Positions 27,272-37,434 of a stretch of 64,000 nt of DNA are shown here, in pieces. The notes under the pieces were generated by a model that saw only the letters and a list, made by a program, of their open reading frames with translations, was not told the origin of the DNA and did not search any database. The stretch is from the NCBI GenBank assembly GCA_964251665.1, contig CAXUKO010000006.1, positions 301,619 through 365,618 of the forward strand. The letters run 5' to 3'. The position numbers were made by a program, and so were the translations under genes. Within the stretch, counting starts at the first letter, position 1. Each line of letters starts with the position of its first letter. Origin of the DNA: JBBQLG01 sp964251665. GTDB lineage: Bacteria; Bacteroidota; Bacteroidia; Cytophagales; Spirosomataceae.

Positions 27272-27487
27272 ATGGCAAATCAACGACGCAGCAGAAAAGA
27301 CATTCAAATCGGTAATCTCGAACGCAAAAAAGGCTTCGATCCCGGCACAATCCGAAATGTAGATGGGAGTGACAGCCGCAGTGATAAGGAACTGGGCACC
27401 CTGCGCGATGAATACGGCGAAAACGCTATGGAGCGCATGTTGAACCAGCCACCCAACAAAGACCAGCGCGCTGACGAACCGGATTAA
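27272..27487 (+). CDS. Small hydrophilic hypothetical protein
   Basis: A 71-residue charged protein (MANQRRSRKDIQIGNLERKK to NKDQRADEPD) with no membrane segment or recognisable domain. It has 14 Asp/Glu and about 15 Lys/Arg and looks largely disordered. Its stop overlaps the stop of the convergent sensor kinase gene by four bases. I do not recognise the family. Confidence 0.6.
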   Translation: MANQRRSRKDIQIGNLERKKGFDPGTIRNVDGSDSRSDKELGTLRDEYGENAMERMLNQPPNKDQRADEPD

Positions 27488-29658
27488 GCGATGGGCAACG
27501 TAATACTAAACTCCGTGAACTGACCTTCTTCGGTGTTCAGCGACACCGTTCCGCCGTAGCCTTTGGTGATGATGTCGTAGCTTAACGATAAGCCAAGGCC
27601 GGTGCCCTCGCCACTGGGTTTGGTGGTGAAGAAGGGCTGGAATACTTTCTGTTGAACCGACAGCGGAATGCCCGTTCCATTGTCGCGTACCCGCAGTACT
27701 ATCGCATCAGCGAGACGCTTCGTGCTGATGAGGAGCGTCGGTTCGTAACCCGGTTCGGCGACCTGCTGCCGCTTATACAGGGCGTAAAAAGCATTGCTGA
27801 ACAGATTAAGAAATACCCGCCCGATCTCCTGCGCCACCACGGGCACCAGACCCGGATCATCCCCAAAATCAGTGGTCAGTCTGGCATTGAACGTGGGTTC
27901 TTTGCTGCGCATGGCGTGGTAGGCTAAGTTGAGGTATTCATTCGCCAGGGCATTCAGGTCCGTTGGCTGACGCTCCCCGGCAATGCTGCGGCTGTGTTCG
28001 AGCATGCCTTTGACAATGGACGACGCGCGTTTGCCGTGATGGGTTATTTTCTGGAGATTCTGGCCTAAATCGGCTAATAGCTCGGCTTCCAGTTCAGCAT
28101 CGCGGTCGGGCTTGTCCGTTTCTTCGGTCAGTTCAGCAACCAGTTCCGCCGATACCTCCGAAAAGTTGTTGACGAAGTTCAGCGGGTTCTGAATCTCGTG
28201 GGCAATCCCGGCCGTCAGCTCACCCAGACTGGCTAATTTCTCGCGTTGTATCAGCTGGGTCTGCGTTTCGCGCAGTTCCGTCAGGGATTGATTTAACTCG
28301 GCGGTACGGTCGGCGACCTGCTGTTCCAGCCGTTCGTTCTGATTCGCCAGCAGCGCCTGCTTTTCCTGCTCCTGCGCCAGCGTTTGCGCCGACAACCGAT
28401 TCACCTCAGTAAGTTGCTGCCGCAGCGACTGATAGGTACGGGCATAATCGCCCACCAGGGAAAACGACAGACCAATCGGAATGCTGAACAGCGCACTCAG
28501 CGCTAATAACACAATGGGTATGGCTACCCAATCGAGACTGGTTTTAGCGTCAGTGACACTGGTTAATATACCGGCTCCGGCAGCCAGCACGATAACAGCC
28601 AAGGTAGAATAAAGCGCGAATTTGAGTGAATTCCAGGGCAGCCGGGCGGCCGGGTCCGGGTTTCGGCGTTTAGCCAGCCAGCTAACCCGTATGTATTCGG
28701 TCAGTACCAGCAGAAACGGAATTCCGGCTTTACCCTCGGTGACAGGGCTAATGAAACTGTTGTAGCCTGCCAGCGCTGCAAGCACGAACAGGATTGGCCA
28801 GAAAACCCAGCCGAGTCGCCGACCGAGGTAGATATACACGGACAGTAACAGGAGTCCCAGGGCCAGATTAGCGGTTGCCCACGAAAGGGTTGTCATTAAT
28901 GAGCTAAGCGTCAATGTACCTGTCTTCGTGTCGATCAGGTCAATCAAAAAAATCAGCGCGAAGGCCAGCATTGTCAGCGCCAGCGTCAGGTTTACGCGTT
29001 GGGTCGGATTGGCCCGGTAAAACAGACTATGCAACAGACTTAATACACCGAATATGCCAACCAACAGGTATTGTATCCCTGCCGAAGTGGACTGGCTATC
29101 CAGCAGGTCGACAGCCGACTGATTGCTCAATTGGAATTCCAGTTGGAACGGGGCTTTATTGACCGAAAGGCCCAGCAGCGGATCACGCCGGAAAGCGTAG
29201 CGTATCGCCAGCGTGTGTTGACTGGTATCGGTAATTGAAACGGGAATAAAAGCGATAATGCGTTGTGAGCCGCCGGAATCGAAGGCAAACGGCCGCAGGG
29301 TAGCCACCAGTTTACCGTCGAGATACACAACGGAAGCACCAAATTGCTGGATGGACATCGTCACGCTTCTCGAATTCAATTGCCGGAACTGCACCTTTTT
29401 CCGGAACCAACCGTGCCCCACTTTCCAGAGAGTCGGATTATCGCTGAGGTTAACGCGTGGGGTAAGCGTAGCCCAATGGCGGGAATCGTACGCTGGACTG
29501 GACCAACCCGTGCTGTCGCCTGCCCGAAATTGCCAGTTATTCTGACCAACCTGGCGTATCGCCGGCTGGCTATCCAGCTTAATAATCTGAGCAGTGGCAC
29601 TTAGTGCGTACATGCCGGGAAGCAGGCCGAGAAGCAATCGGGCGACGAATCGAATCAT
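27484..29658 (-). CDS. Membrane sensor histidine kinase with jelly-roll periplasmic domain
   Basis: A 724-residue kinase. A signal peptide is followed by a periplasmic beta-sandwich of about 170 residues (NNWQFRAGDSTGW, SRHWATLTP, GHGWFRKKV, SVVYLDGKLVA), then seven or so membrane helices, a coiled coil and a HisKA/HATPase core. The phospho-accepting His is residue 487 in GIAHEIQNPLNF; the ATP-binding G boxes are DNGTGIPL and GEGTGLGLSLS. The sensory part resembles the sugar-binding sandwich of family 2 glycosidases and the DISM arrangement. No receiver domain is attached and no response regulator gene is adjacent, so its partner is elsewhere. Confidence 0.88.
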   Translation of the reverse strand: MIRFVARLLLGLLPGMYALSATAQIIKLDSQPAIRQVGQNNWQFRAGDSTGWSSPAYDSRHWATLTPRVNLSDNPTLWKVGHGWFRKKVQFRQLNSRSVTMSIQQFGASVVYLDGKLVATLRPFAFDSGGSQRIIAFIPVSITDTSQHTLAIRYAFRRDPLLGLSVNKAPFQLEFQLSNQSAVDLLDSQSTSAGIQYLLVGIFGVLSLLHSLFYRANPTQRVNLTLALTMLAFALIFLIDLIDTKTGTLTLSSLMTTLSWATANLALGLLLLSVYIYLGRRLGWVFWPILFVLAALAGYNSFISPVTEGKAGIPFLLVLTEYIRVSWLAKRRNPDPAARLPWNSLKFALYSTLAVIVLAAGAGILTSVTDAKTSLDWVAIPIVLLALSALFSIPIGLSFSLVGDYARTYQSLRQQLTEVNRLSAQTLAQEQEKQALLANQNERLEQQVADRTAELNQSLTELRETQTQLIQREKLASLGELTAGIAHEIQNPLNFVNNFSEVSAELVAELTEETDKPDRDAELEAELLADLGQNLQKITHHGKRASSIVKGMLEHSRSIAGERQPTDLNALANEYLNLAYHAMRSKEPTFNARLTTDFGDDPGLVPVVAQEIGRVFLNLFSNAFYALYKRQQVAEPGYEPTLLISTKRLADAIVLRVRDNGTGIPLSVQQKVFQPFFTTKPSGEGTGLGLSLSYDIITKGYGGTVSLNTEEGQFTEFSITLPIA

Positions 29659-29820
29659 AAGGCAAGGTAAAGCGAGGCTAACTGGTTTGCAAAACCGTCG
29701 ACCATTCTCCTGCGTAGCACAACAGTGGCCCGGGCACGGTACAGCGGCCCTGGATTCGTAACCACCAGTACCCTATAGTAACCACCCATCCTTTTTATCC
29801 CCGTCAATCGGTACTGTGTA

Positions 29821-29851
29821 TTGCATAGTACGGTTTCAGCCCGTAAACTTG
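29821..29851 (+). promoter_or_regulatory. Candidate promoter of the ABC/M1 operon
   Basis: TTG at 29821-29823 and TAAACTTG at 29844-29851 (seven of eight to TAnnTTTG) are separated by 20 bases, the Bacteroidota spacing. The site ends 57 bp before the ATPase ATG, in the 250-bp divergent gap with the sensor kinase. Nothing else is seen in that gap. Confidence 0.4.
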
Positions 29852-29908
29852 TTCTGTATAAGAACAGGACTAACCGCTTACTGAATCGTCAAAACCACTA
29901 CCTACTCT

Positions 29909-30832
29909 ATGCAGCTCACTATTCAACACCTTTCCAAAACGTATGCTTCGGGCAAGTCGGGGCAGACCGTCAAAGCCCTTGATGACGTTTCGCTCACCAT
30001 CCCGACGGGTATGTACGGGCTGCTGGGCCAGAACGGGGCTGGTAAATCGACGCTGATGCGTACTCTGGCTACCTTGCAGGAAGCCGACAGCGGCTCGGTC
30101 GCCCTCGAAGATGCTAAAACGGGCACCATCGACGTGCTCAACCAGAAAGACGCCGTTCGCCAGACGCTCGGCTACCTGCCGCAGGAGTTTGGCGTGTATC
30201 CCAAAGTGTCGGCGCTGGACCTGCTCGATCATTTTGCGTTACTGAAAGGCATCACCAATGGTCAGGAGCGCCGAACGCTGGTCGATGCGCTGCTCAACCG
30301 GGTCAATCTGTACGAGGTGCGTAAGAAAGCCGTCAGCAGCTATTCCGGCGGGATGAAACAGCGCTTCGGCATTGCCCAGGCGCTTATTGGTAATCCGCAG
30401 CTCATTATCGTGGATGAACCTACGGCGGGTCTGGACCCCGGCGAACGGAACCGATTTTATAACCTGCTGTCCGAAATTGGCGAGAATGTGATTGTCATTC
30501 TGTCGACCCACATTGTGCAGGACGTCATGGAACTGTGCAGCAACATGGCTATTATCCACCGGGGGCGGGTGTTGTTCAGTGGCACACCGCTGGCTTCGGT
30601 ACACCAGCTGAACGGGAAGATATGGGCGAAGTCCATCGCCAAAGCCGACCTGCCGCAGTACCTGCAACAGTACCGGGTCATCTCTAATAAGCTGGTAGCG
30701 GGCAAACCGCTTGTGCACATCTACAGTGAGGGCGATCCCGGGGATGGCTTTACCGCAGCGAATCCCGATCTGGAAGATGTCTTCTTCTCGACCATCGACG
30801 GTCTGGCCGTTGCTGCCGCCGACGCCCGCTGA
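29909..30832 (+). CDS. ABC transporter ATP-binding protein
   Basis: A 307-residue ABC ATPase. Walker A is GQNGAGKST (residues 40-48), the Q-loop lies in LGYLPQEFGVYP, the signature is YSGGMKQRFG, Walker B is LIIVDEPTAGLD and the switch His is in STHIVQDV. The C-terminal 80 residues after HRGRVLFSG are the extension usual for exporters of the ABC-2 type. The next gene, 37 bp downstream, encodes the permease fused to a peptidase, so the two form one complex at the inner membrane. The substrate is unknown. Confidence 0.93.
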   Translation: MQLTIQHLSKTYASGKSGQTVKALDDVSLTIPTGMYGLLGQNGAGKSTLMRTLATLQEADSGSVALEDAKTGTIDVLNQKDAVRQTLGYLPQEFGVYPKVSALDLLDHFALLKGITNGQERRTLVDALLNRVNLYEVRKKAVSSYSGGMKQRFGIAQALIGNPQLIIVDEPTAGLDPGERNRFYNLLSEIGENVIVILSTHIVQDVMELCSNMAIIHRGRVLFSGTPLASVHQLNGKIWAKSIAKADLPQYLQQYRVISNKLVAGKPLVHIYSEGDPGDGFTAANPDLEDVFFSTIDGLAVAAADAR

Positions 30833-30869
30833 ATTCAAGCTATCCATTCATCCCGTCCTCTTTTCAGCT

Positions 30870-33800
30870 ATGTTCCGACATTTATTTTCCTTCGAGATAC
30901 GCTACTGGCTGCGGCAGCCCATGGTGTACGTATTCCTGCTCATTACCACGCTGCTGTTCGCCTGGGCCGCTGCCTCCGACGATGTGTCCATTGGGGGTAC
31001 CTTTGGCAATATTTACAAAAATGCGCCCTTCGTTATCCAGAACCAGTTTGCGGTCTGGAGCCTGCTCTCGCTGCTGATTACGACCTCGTTTATCCAGAGT
31101 TCGGCCCTGCGCGATTTTTCGTACAAGACCGAGCAAATCATCTTCGCGTCGCCCATTCGTAAACTCGACTACCTGTCGGGGCGCTTCTGCGGAGCTTACC
31201 TGATATCCCTGATTCCGTTTCTGGGCATTTCGCTGGGAATCATCATCGGTACGCTGATCGGACAGACAACCGGCTCGACCGATCCCGACCGCTACGGGCC
31301 AATCAGTTGGGCGGCTCACCTGAATAGCTTTCTGGTATTTGCCCTGCCCAATACCTTCATTACGGCATCCATCATTTTCACGCTCGCAGCCCTGACCCGC
31401 TCAACCATCACGTCCTTCGTGGGGGCGATTCTGCTGCTGGTGGCCTACCTGATTGCCAATAGTTTTTTGAGTGACGTCGAGAACGAGCGACTGGCGTTTT
31501 ACGTGGATACGTTCGGTGCCCGGCCCTACGACCTGATTACCAAATACTGGACGGTCAGCGAAAAAAATACGCTGTCGGTAGGGTTAACGAACCCGATGAT
31601 GCTCCTGAACCGGCTGATCTGGATGGGGTTAGGCCTGGGGTTGTTAGTCTTTACCTACAGCCGGTTCTCCTTCACCGAAAAAGCTACGTCTCGGCGAGCC
31701 TTTCGCTGGCCGCTTACCGGTCGGCGGAAAAGCCCGGCTACGGAAACTATCCCTGATACCGTCGCGCCCGTGTTTACAACCCTTGAGGCTTTGCCCCATA
31801 CTACACAGCAGACTGGGGCAGCGGCCCACTGGCAGCAAACGTGGCGAATGGCCAAAACCGATTTCCGGGGCATTGCCACCGGGACGGCTTTTCTGTGCAT
31901 CATGCTGGCGGGCGTACTCAACATGGGTTTTTCGCTGAAATTTGCCAACTCCGGCTATGGCCTGTCGTCGTACCCGGTTACCTACGATCTGATCGACACC
32001 ATTCGGGGCACGATGTACCTGTTTCTGATCGCCATTATTGTCTTTTATTCCGGTGCCCTGATCTGGAAAGAGCGGGACGCCAACATCGATCAGCTGCACG
32101 ACGCCCTGCCGCATCCAACCTGGGCCGTTTTTGTGGCTAAACTGCTCGCCATGACAGGCATTGTGGTCGTGATTCTCCTGCTCTGCGTGGGGGCTGGCCT
32201 CATCACCCAGACAGCAAAGGGCTATACCCAGTACGAGCTGGGTCTGTACCTGACGGAGTTCTTCGGGGTCGACCTGCTGCGGTTTATTCCGCTCATTATT
32301 CTGTCCATGCTGGTGCATACGCTCATCAACAACAAGTACCTCGCCTTCTTTGTGTTCGTGGCCCTGCTGATGCTGAATGCCTACATCTGGACACCGCTCG
32401 ACATGCAGTCGAACCTGGTTCAGTTTAACGGCTCACCCAACTACCGCTATTCCGACATGAACGGGTTTGGTCCCTACGTGGCTTCGTTCGTCTGGTTCCG
32501 TGCGTACTGGCTGCTGGTTGCCGCCCTGCTGAGTGCGGTGGCCGTTCTGTTCTGGGTACGCGGGAAAGATACCGGCGTAAAAAACCGGATCAGTCGCGCC
32601 GGGCGCACGTATGCCACAAACCGGTTGATTTTACCGGGGCTGCTGCTGGCCGTGCTGGCGGTGGGCGGCTACATTTTTTACAATACCAAAATCGTCAATA
32701 CCTACCGGACAGCCAAGCAGGGCGAGCGGGCGCAGGTGGCCTACGAGAAAAAGTACAAAAAGTACCAGCACCGGCCGCAACCGCGCATTGTAGACGTGAA
32801 ATACGCCATTGACGTATATCCCGAAGCCCGCAACCTGATTGTCAATGGAGACTGGGTCGTGAAAAACAAAGCCAGTGTGCCCATTGACTCGGTGCATATC
32901 ATCCTGCCGCAGCGGCCCATGGTGGGGGATATAACCCTTGATCCGGCCAACCCGAAGCGGGCTGTGCTGGTGCTGACCGACGATACAACGCAGTACCGGA
33001 TTTACCGGCTCACCCCCGCCCTGGCCCCCGGCGATTCCATGCGGATTCATTTCGTGACGAAGAAGCTGACCCACGGCTTCGAGAATGAAGTGACGCAGAC
33101 CAAGCAGATCAACCAGAATGGCTCGTTCTTCGATAATACCGATATTTCTCCCCAAATCGGGTATCAGGAGGATGGTGAGTTAACAGGCAAAAACGACCGG
33201 AAAGACTACGGCCTTCCCGAGCGGGACCGGATGCCCCGGCTGGTTCGGAACTGCACCGACGACTGCCGGAACACCTACCTCAGCAACAATTCGGACTGGG
33301 TCAGCGTCGAGACGGTGATCAGCACTTCGCCTAATCAGATTGCCGTAGCGCCGGGCTCGCTGCTGAAAGAGTGGACGAAAACGGTGCCGGGCCAATCCGG
33401 TGAGTCGGCCCAGCCCAGGCGGTATTTTCATTATAAACTCGATCACCCGTCGATGAATTTTTACTCGTTCATTTCGGCCCGGTTCGAAGTGGCCCGCCAG
33501 AAATGGAACGGCATTGATATTGAGGTGTATTACGATAAAAAGCACCCCTACAACGTGGCCAATATGCTCCAGTCGGTCAGGAGTTCGCTGGCGTATTACA
33601 CCACCAACTTCGGTCCGTACTACCACAAACAGGCGCGTATTATCGAATTTCCCCGGTATGCTTCCTTCGCGCAGGCGTTTCCCGGTACCATGCCTTACTC
33701 GGAAAGCATTGGTTTCATTTCCAGAATAGACCCCGAAACGGACGTCGATATGGTGAAGTACGTGGTAGCGCACGAAATGGGGCATCAGTGGTGGGCGCAT

Positions 33801-34559
33801 CAGGTAGCCGGTGCGATGATGGAAGGCGCCACGCTCTTGTCAGAAACGCAGGCTCAGTACTCGGCCCTGATGGTGATGGAACAGACCTACGGCAAAGCCC
33901 GGATGAAGCGGTTCCTGAAGTACGAAGTCGATAAATATCTGGCCTCGCGAGGGGGAGAGTCACTGAAAGAACAGCCACTGGAGCGGGTCGACGCCAACCA
34001 GAGCTACATTCACTACCGGAAAGGCAGCGCGGTGATGTATTACCTGAAGGAGATGATCGGCGAAAAAGCGGTTAACACGGCCCTGCACGGGTTGGTGAGT
34101 GAATACGCCTATCGCCAGCCGCCTTACCCCACTTCCTACGACCTGGTCGACCGGTTCCGGCAGAACACGCCCGATTCGCTCAAATACCTGATCACGGACC
34201 TGTTCGAGACCATGACTATTTTCAACATCCGGGCTACTGAAGCTTCCTACACCAAACTGCCCAACGGCCAGTACCGGGTGACAGTGAAGGTGGAAAGCGA
34301 AAAGTATCGGGCCGATTCGCTGGGCCGCGAAACGCCCATTAAACTCGACGACTGGATTGACGTGGGCGTGTATGGGAAACCGGCCAGTGGCAAAAAGCAG
34401 GGTACGTTATTAGCCAGTCGACGGGAACATTTCAGGCAAAAGACAGGTACGTACTCGTTCGTCGTGAAAGAAGAGCCGTACGAAGCCGGTATTGATCCCA
34501 TTAGCTACCTCATCGACCGCATACCGGACGATAACCTGAAGAAAGTGACGAAGCTGTAA
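30870..34559 (+). CDS. ABC-2 permease fused to M1-type metallopeptidase
   Basis: From ATG 30870 (MFRHLFSFEIRYWLRQP) the protein has 1,229 residues. The first 640 or so form two ABC-2-like membrane halves (about 12 helices) with a cytoplasmic linker between. The C-terminal 550 residues carry a gluzincin domain with HEMGH at residues 968-972 and the third-ligand candidate Glu in LLSETQAQY. Such permease/aminopeptidase fusions are known in Bacteroidota and Proteobacteria next to an ABC ATPase; their physiological substrate has not been settled, to my knowledge. The spacing from HEXXH to the Glu is one residue longer than the classical M1 motif. The frame opens at 30711 inside the ATPase gene and is not the start. 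Confidence 0.9.
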   Translation: MFRHLFSFEIRYWLRQPMVYVFLLITTLLFAWAAASDDVSIGGTFGNIYKNAPFVIQNQFAVWSLLSLLITTSFIQSSALRDFSYKTEQIIFASPIRKLDYLSGRFCGAYLISLIPFLGISLGIIIGTLIGQTTGSTDPDRYGPISWAAHLNSFLVFALPNTFITASIIFTLAALTRSTITSFVGAILLLVAYLIANSFLSDVENERLAFYVDTFGARPYDLITKYWTVSEKNTLSVGLTNPMMLLNRLIWMGLGLGLLVFTYSRFSFTEKATSRRAFRWPLTGRRKSPATETIPDTVAPVFTTLEALPHTTQQTGAAAHWQQTWRMAKTDFRGIATGTAFLCIMLAGVLNMGFSLKFANSGYGLSSYPVTYDLIDTIRGTMYLFLIAIIVFYSGALIWKERDANIDQLHDALPHPTWAVFVAKLLAMTGIVVVILLLCVGAGLITQTAKGYTQYELGLYLTEFFGVDLLRFIPLIILSMLVHTLINNKYLAFFVFVALLMLNAYIWTPLDMQSNLVQFNGSPNYRYSDMNGFGPYVASFVWFRAYWLLVAALLSAVAVLFWVRGKDTGVKNRISRAGRTYATNRLILPGLLLAVLAVGGYIFYNTKIVNTYRTAKQGERAQVAYEKKYKKYQHRPQPRIVDVKYAIDVYPEARNLIVNGDWVVKNKASVPIDSVHIILPQRPMVGDITLDPANPKRAVLVLTDDTTQYRIYRLTPALAPGDSMRIHFVTKKLTHGFENEVTQTKQINQNGSFFDNTDISPQIGYQEDGELTGKNDRKDYGLPERDRMPRLVRNCTDDCRNTYLSNNSDWVSVETVISTSPNQIAVAPGSLLKEWTKTVPGQSGESAQPRRYFHYKLDHPSMNFYSFISARFEVARQKWNGIDIEVYYDKKHPYNVANMLQSVRSSLAYYTTNFGPYYHKQARIIEFPRYASFAQAFPGTMPYSESIGFISRIDPETDVDMVKYVVAHEMGHQWWAHQVAGAMMEGATLLSETQAQYSALMVMEQTYGKARMKRFLKYEVDKYLASRGGESLKEQPLERVDANQSYIHYRKGSAVMYYLKEMIGEKAVNTALHGLVSEYAYRQPPYPTSYDLVDRFRQNTPDSLKYLITDLFETMTIFNIRATEASYTKLPNGQYRVTVKVESEKYRADSLGRETPIKLDDWIDVGVYGKPASGKKQGTLLASRREHFRQKTGTYSFVVKEEPYEAGIDPISYLIDRIPDDNLKKVTKL

Positions 34560-34624
34560 ACATGGAACACCTATCCGCCTGACCAGACCGCTTCGGAACA
34601 AGTATATGGCGTACTAAGGGAGGC

Positions 34625-34682
34625 TATATGCTGGTAGTTGTATCCCGGACGCAGGTGTCCGGGATACAACTACCAGCATATA
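34625..34682. repeat. Perfect 26-bp-arm palindrome, family F
   Basis: Arms 34625-34650 and 34657-34682 are exact reverse complements with a 6-base loop. They stand between the convergent ABC/M1 and GH127 genes, where a two-way terminator would fit, but no flanking A/T tract is present. Confidence 0.85.
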
Positions 34683-34715
34683 AGTAGGTTGGCAGAATTA
34701 GTTTAGATTATTACA

Positions 34716-34768
34716 CGGACCGGTCAGCATGACAAAAAATACGCTAATGTATTTTCACTGCACTACTT
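34716..34768 (+). repeat. 53-bp interspersed repeat (copy 1)
   Basis: These 53 bases are the exact reverse complement of 63948-64000. Identity stops just after 34768; on the other side it cannot be followed because the second copy reaches the window edge. It contains AATAC-GCTAAT-GTATT, a small hairpin. It lies in the convergent gap with no gene. Confidence 0.9.
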
Positions 34769-34803
34769 AGCGCTATTTAAAATATGCCAATGACTGCCCG
34801 GTA

Positions 34804-37434
34804 TTATTGCTCCGCCTTCTTCACCCACACGGCCAGATCCCCGCCCGTTTGGCCGGCTTCGGCGTAGGGAACGACTTTCAGCGTGACGGGTTTGCCATCA
34901 ACCATTCCCTGTACGCTGTAAAGCTGCGAGCCGATCCAGCCTTTGGGTAACTGCGATTTGGGCAGGGGGATAACCATGGCGGAGGTAAGGCTCACCATCG
35001 TCAGATCGTTGATCTGCGGGTTCAGCGCCTGGTCGATGGCCAGCACCTGCGGCCCACTTTTCAGGGCGACAAAGCCGGGATAACTTTTACCGCCGTCGAG
35101 CAACTGCGGGTGCAGATCAAACGATACCTGAATCACCGCCCCCTTGTCCCAGTCCTGATTCAGCGTCAGATACTGACCCGGTTGGCCGGTAAATGACTGC
35201 CCGTTGACGACTGCTTTGAAATTCCGGCACCAGGCCGGTACGTGCAGCCCGACGGCAAACCGCGCCCGACGGTCGGGGTTCAGGGTAAGGGTCGCCCGGC
35301 CTTCTTCGGGGAACCGGGAATCGACCCGTAACTGAAAACTGACTTCGGTATGGTCACTCGCCAGGACATTGCCGCGCAGGGTACCGGCCGGATAGCTGTT
35401 CACCGATAAGCCGTTGTCGGCGTTGCGGGTATACATCAGTTCGGGGATAATGGCGAATCCGCGTGGAATGCTGGCTAAGCAGCAGTGGGCGTGAATGGTA
35501 CAGCGATACGGTTTTTTACCCTGTAGAGCCGTGTAGTAGCTCACGCATCCGGTTTGCGGGTTTTCGGCGGCAAAGAGGTGGTTGAAAATCGACTTTTCAA
35601 TCTCGTCCACGTACTTGGCTTCTCCCGTCAACTCGTGCATCGCCTGGCTAAACTGAAGCCAGGTCGTGGTCACGCAGCCTTCGCCCATGTGTACGTCGTT
35701 GGTCGCCAGCAGGTCGTAGTCATCCCGGAAGTATTCGCCCCGGCTGGCGGTTCCGGTGATGTACAGTTTGTGGGTCGCAATGTCGTCCCAGGCATTGCTG
35801 ACGGCCTTCAGCAGGGCCGGATTGCCGGTCAGCTGGTATAATCTGACAATACCCACGAGGTTCGACATCATCTCATACGCCTTGGCATTGCCCGTTTTAT
35901 CCACCTTACCCAGCGTCGTCAGCGTCGAAATGATCTTCGGGCCTTTGGGCGTTTCGTAGGCGTCGATGATGTAATTGCAAAAGTCGAGGTACTTTTTGTC
36001 GCCCGTAAACCGGTAGAGTTCGGTCATCGGTTCCAGCACACTGCATGCGGCCATACCGGCATGGTAACCCGACTCAACGATATTGCGCTGACCCGCATTA
36101 GTACCAAAGGTCCGGCAGAGCAGATCGCCCACGCGCCGGGACGTTTCCAGTGCCGGTTTATAGCCCGTTGCCGCGTAGTAGCTCAGCAAACCCAGCAGAT
36201 CGTATTTATGCGCCCAGACGTCCCAGTCCGACCAATATCGCTCCGGGAGGTACGTGCCTAAGTAGCCGTCGTCGAGTTGAGTAGCGATCAGGACATCGAC
36301 TATGCGGTCCATCTGGGTTTTCAGCTGCGGATTTTTCGAGTAACGCCACACCCGGCTGGCGGCATGCAGGTATTTGCCGGGGTATTCACCCACCCAGGTT
36401 TGCTTGCCCGGCCGGTTATAAAACCCTTCCATAATGCCCGTTTCGTCGATGTGCAGCAGGCGCTGGGTGAGGTTGGCCTGTAGCCGGTCTTCCAGAAAAC
36501 CGCTGAATTTAACGGCCTCCAGCGCAAAAGGCGTGGCCTTACCCGGAATCATCTGCGTAACGATTGGCTGGATCAGGTGCTCATTCGTGCGGGGAGTCGC
36601 CACATACCCTACCAGGGTGCTGTGCGTGATGGAATCGGCCGCCTGCTGACTGCGGAATACATAATCGGCCTGATAAATACCCGGCTTGTCGATGGCTACG
36701 GAGATGGGTAGCGAAAAACTGTCTGTTTGCCCAAGCGCGACCGATTTGGTCTGCTGAAACACCACAGCTTTCGTCGCCCGGTTGTACACCGTTACTGCCA
36801 GCGTACCCGCCAGTTTGCTCACCGGCATGGTGGCCGTAAGCAGCACCGTTTTTTTGAGCGTAGTCTTACCGGACGACGGTATGGCCGTCGGTTGGCCAGT
36901 CATGTTGAGCGACACCGCCTGAGCCAGTTTCACCGATCCGCCAATCTGGTAGGGACCGTTTGCCATGCCGCCGTTGCCGGAATTATCGTTCACCCGAATG
37001 GCGATCACATTGGGCTGATCCCAGCGGATGAGATCGACCGGGATGACGTACTGCCGGTTCGTGTCGTACCCGTCCGTATGGCCAACTTCGGTGCCGTTCA
37101 CAAACGTCTGGTCATCGTCGTCAATGCGTCCCAGGGTCAGCAGAATGCCTTTCAGGTAGGTACTGCCGGCTTTGAGCGACGCGGGCAGCACGACGCGGGT
37201 CCGGTACCAGGCGACGCCATCATACTTGTCGAACCCCTGACTTTCCCAGGTAGCCCCCACCCGGATTGCCTTCCAGGCCTGATCGTTGAAGGCGGCTTCG
37301 GCATAGCGGGGATCATCGCCGGTTTGCAGTTTCCAGCCCGCCGTTACACTAATGGGTTTGGCGGGTGTCTGGCTGTGGGCCATAACTGCCGGCAGCAGCA
37401 AGATGAGCAGGGCAATGAGTCGAACGGATTTCAT
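34804..37434 (-). CDS. GH127/DUF1680-type glycoside hydrolase with N-terminal sugar-binding domain
   Basis: An 876-residue exported enzyme with a signal peptide ending near VMAHSQ. The N-terminal 150 residues form a family-2-like sandwich (GWKLQTGDDPRY, NDQAWKAIRVGATWES, VAWYRTRVVLP). The central (alpha/alpha)6 barrel shows WVGEYPGKYLHAASRVWRYS, DGYLGTYLP, WSDWDVWAHKYDLLGLL, YHAGMAACSVLEPMTELY and HMGEGCVTTTWLQFS. The segment CTIHAHCCLASIPRG is the Cys-containing motif typical of DUF1680 enzymes, which include beta-L-arabinofuranosidases with a zinc-bound Cys. L-arabinose release is the best guess; other sugars are possible. Confidence 0.82.
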   Translation of the reverse strand: MKSVRLIALLILLLPAVMAHSQTPAKPISVTAGWKLQTGDDPRYAEAAFNDQAWKAIRVGATWESQGFDKYDGVAWYRTRVVLPASLKAGSTYLKGILLTLGRIDDDDQTFVNGTEVGHTDGYDTNRQYVIPVDLIRWDQPNVIAIRVNDNSGNGGMANGPYQIGGSVKLAQAVSLNMTGQPTAIPSSGKTTLKKTVLLTATMPVSKLAGTLAVTVYNRATKAVVFQQTKSVALGQTDSFSLPISVAIDKPGIYQADYVFRSQQAADSITHSTLVGYVATPRTNEHLIQPIVTQMIPGKATPFALEAVKFSGFLEDRLQANLTQRLLHIDETGIMEGFYNRPGKQTWVGEYPGKYLHAASRVWRYSKNPQLKTQMDRIVDVLIATQLDDGYLGTYLPERYWSDWDVWAHKYDLLGLLSYYAATGYKPALETSRRVGDLLCRTFGTNAGQRNIVESGYHAGMAACSVLEPMTELYRFTGDKKYLDFCNYIIDAYETPKGPKIISTLTTLGKVDKTGNAKAYEMMSNLVGIVRLYQLTGNPALLKAVSNAWDDIATHKLYITGTASRGEYFRDDYDLLATNDVHMGEGCVTTTWLQFSQAMHELTGEAKYVDEIEKSIFNHLFAAENPQTGCVSYYTALQGKKPYRCTIHAHCCLASIPRGFAIIPELMYTRNADNGLSVNSYPAGTLRGNVLASDHTEVSFQLRVDSRFPEEGRATLTLNPDRRARFAVGLHVPAWCRNFKAVVNGQSFTGQPGQYLTLNQDWDKGAVIQVSFDLHPQLLDGGKSYPGFVALKSGPQVLAIDQALNPQINDLTMVSLTSAMVIPLPKSQLPKGWIGSQLYSVQGMVDGKPVTLKVVPYAEAGQTGGDLAVWVKKAEQ

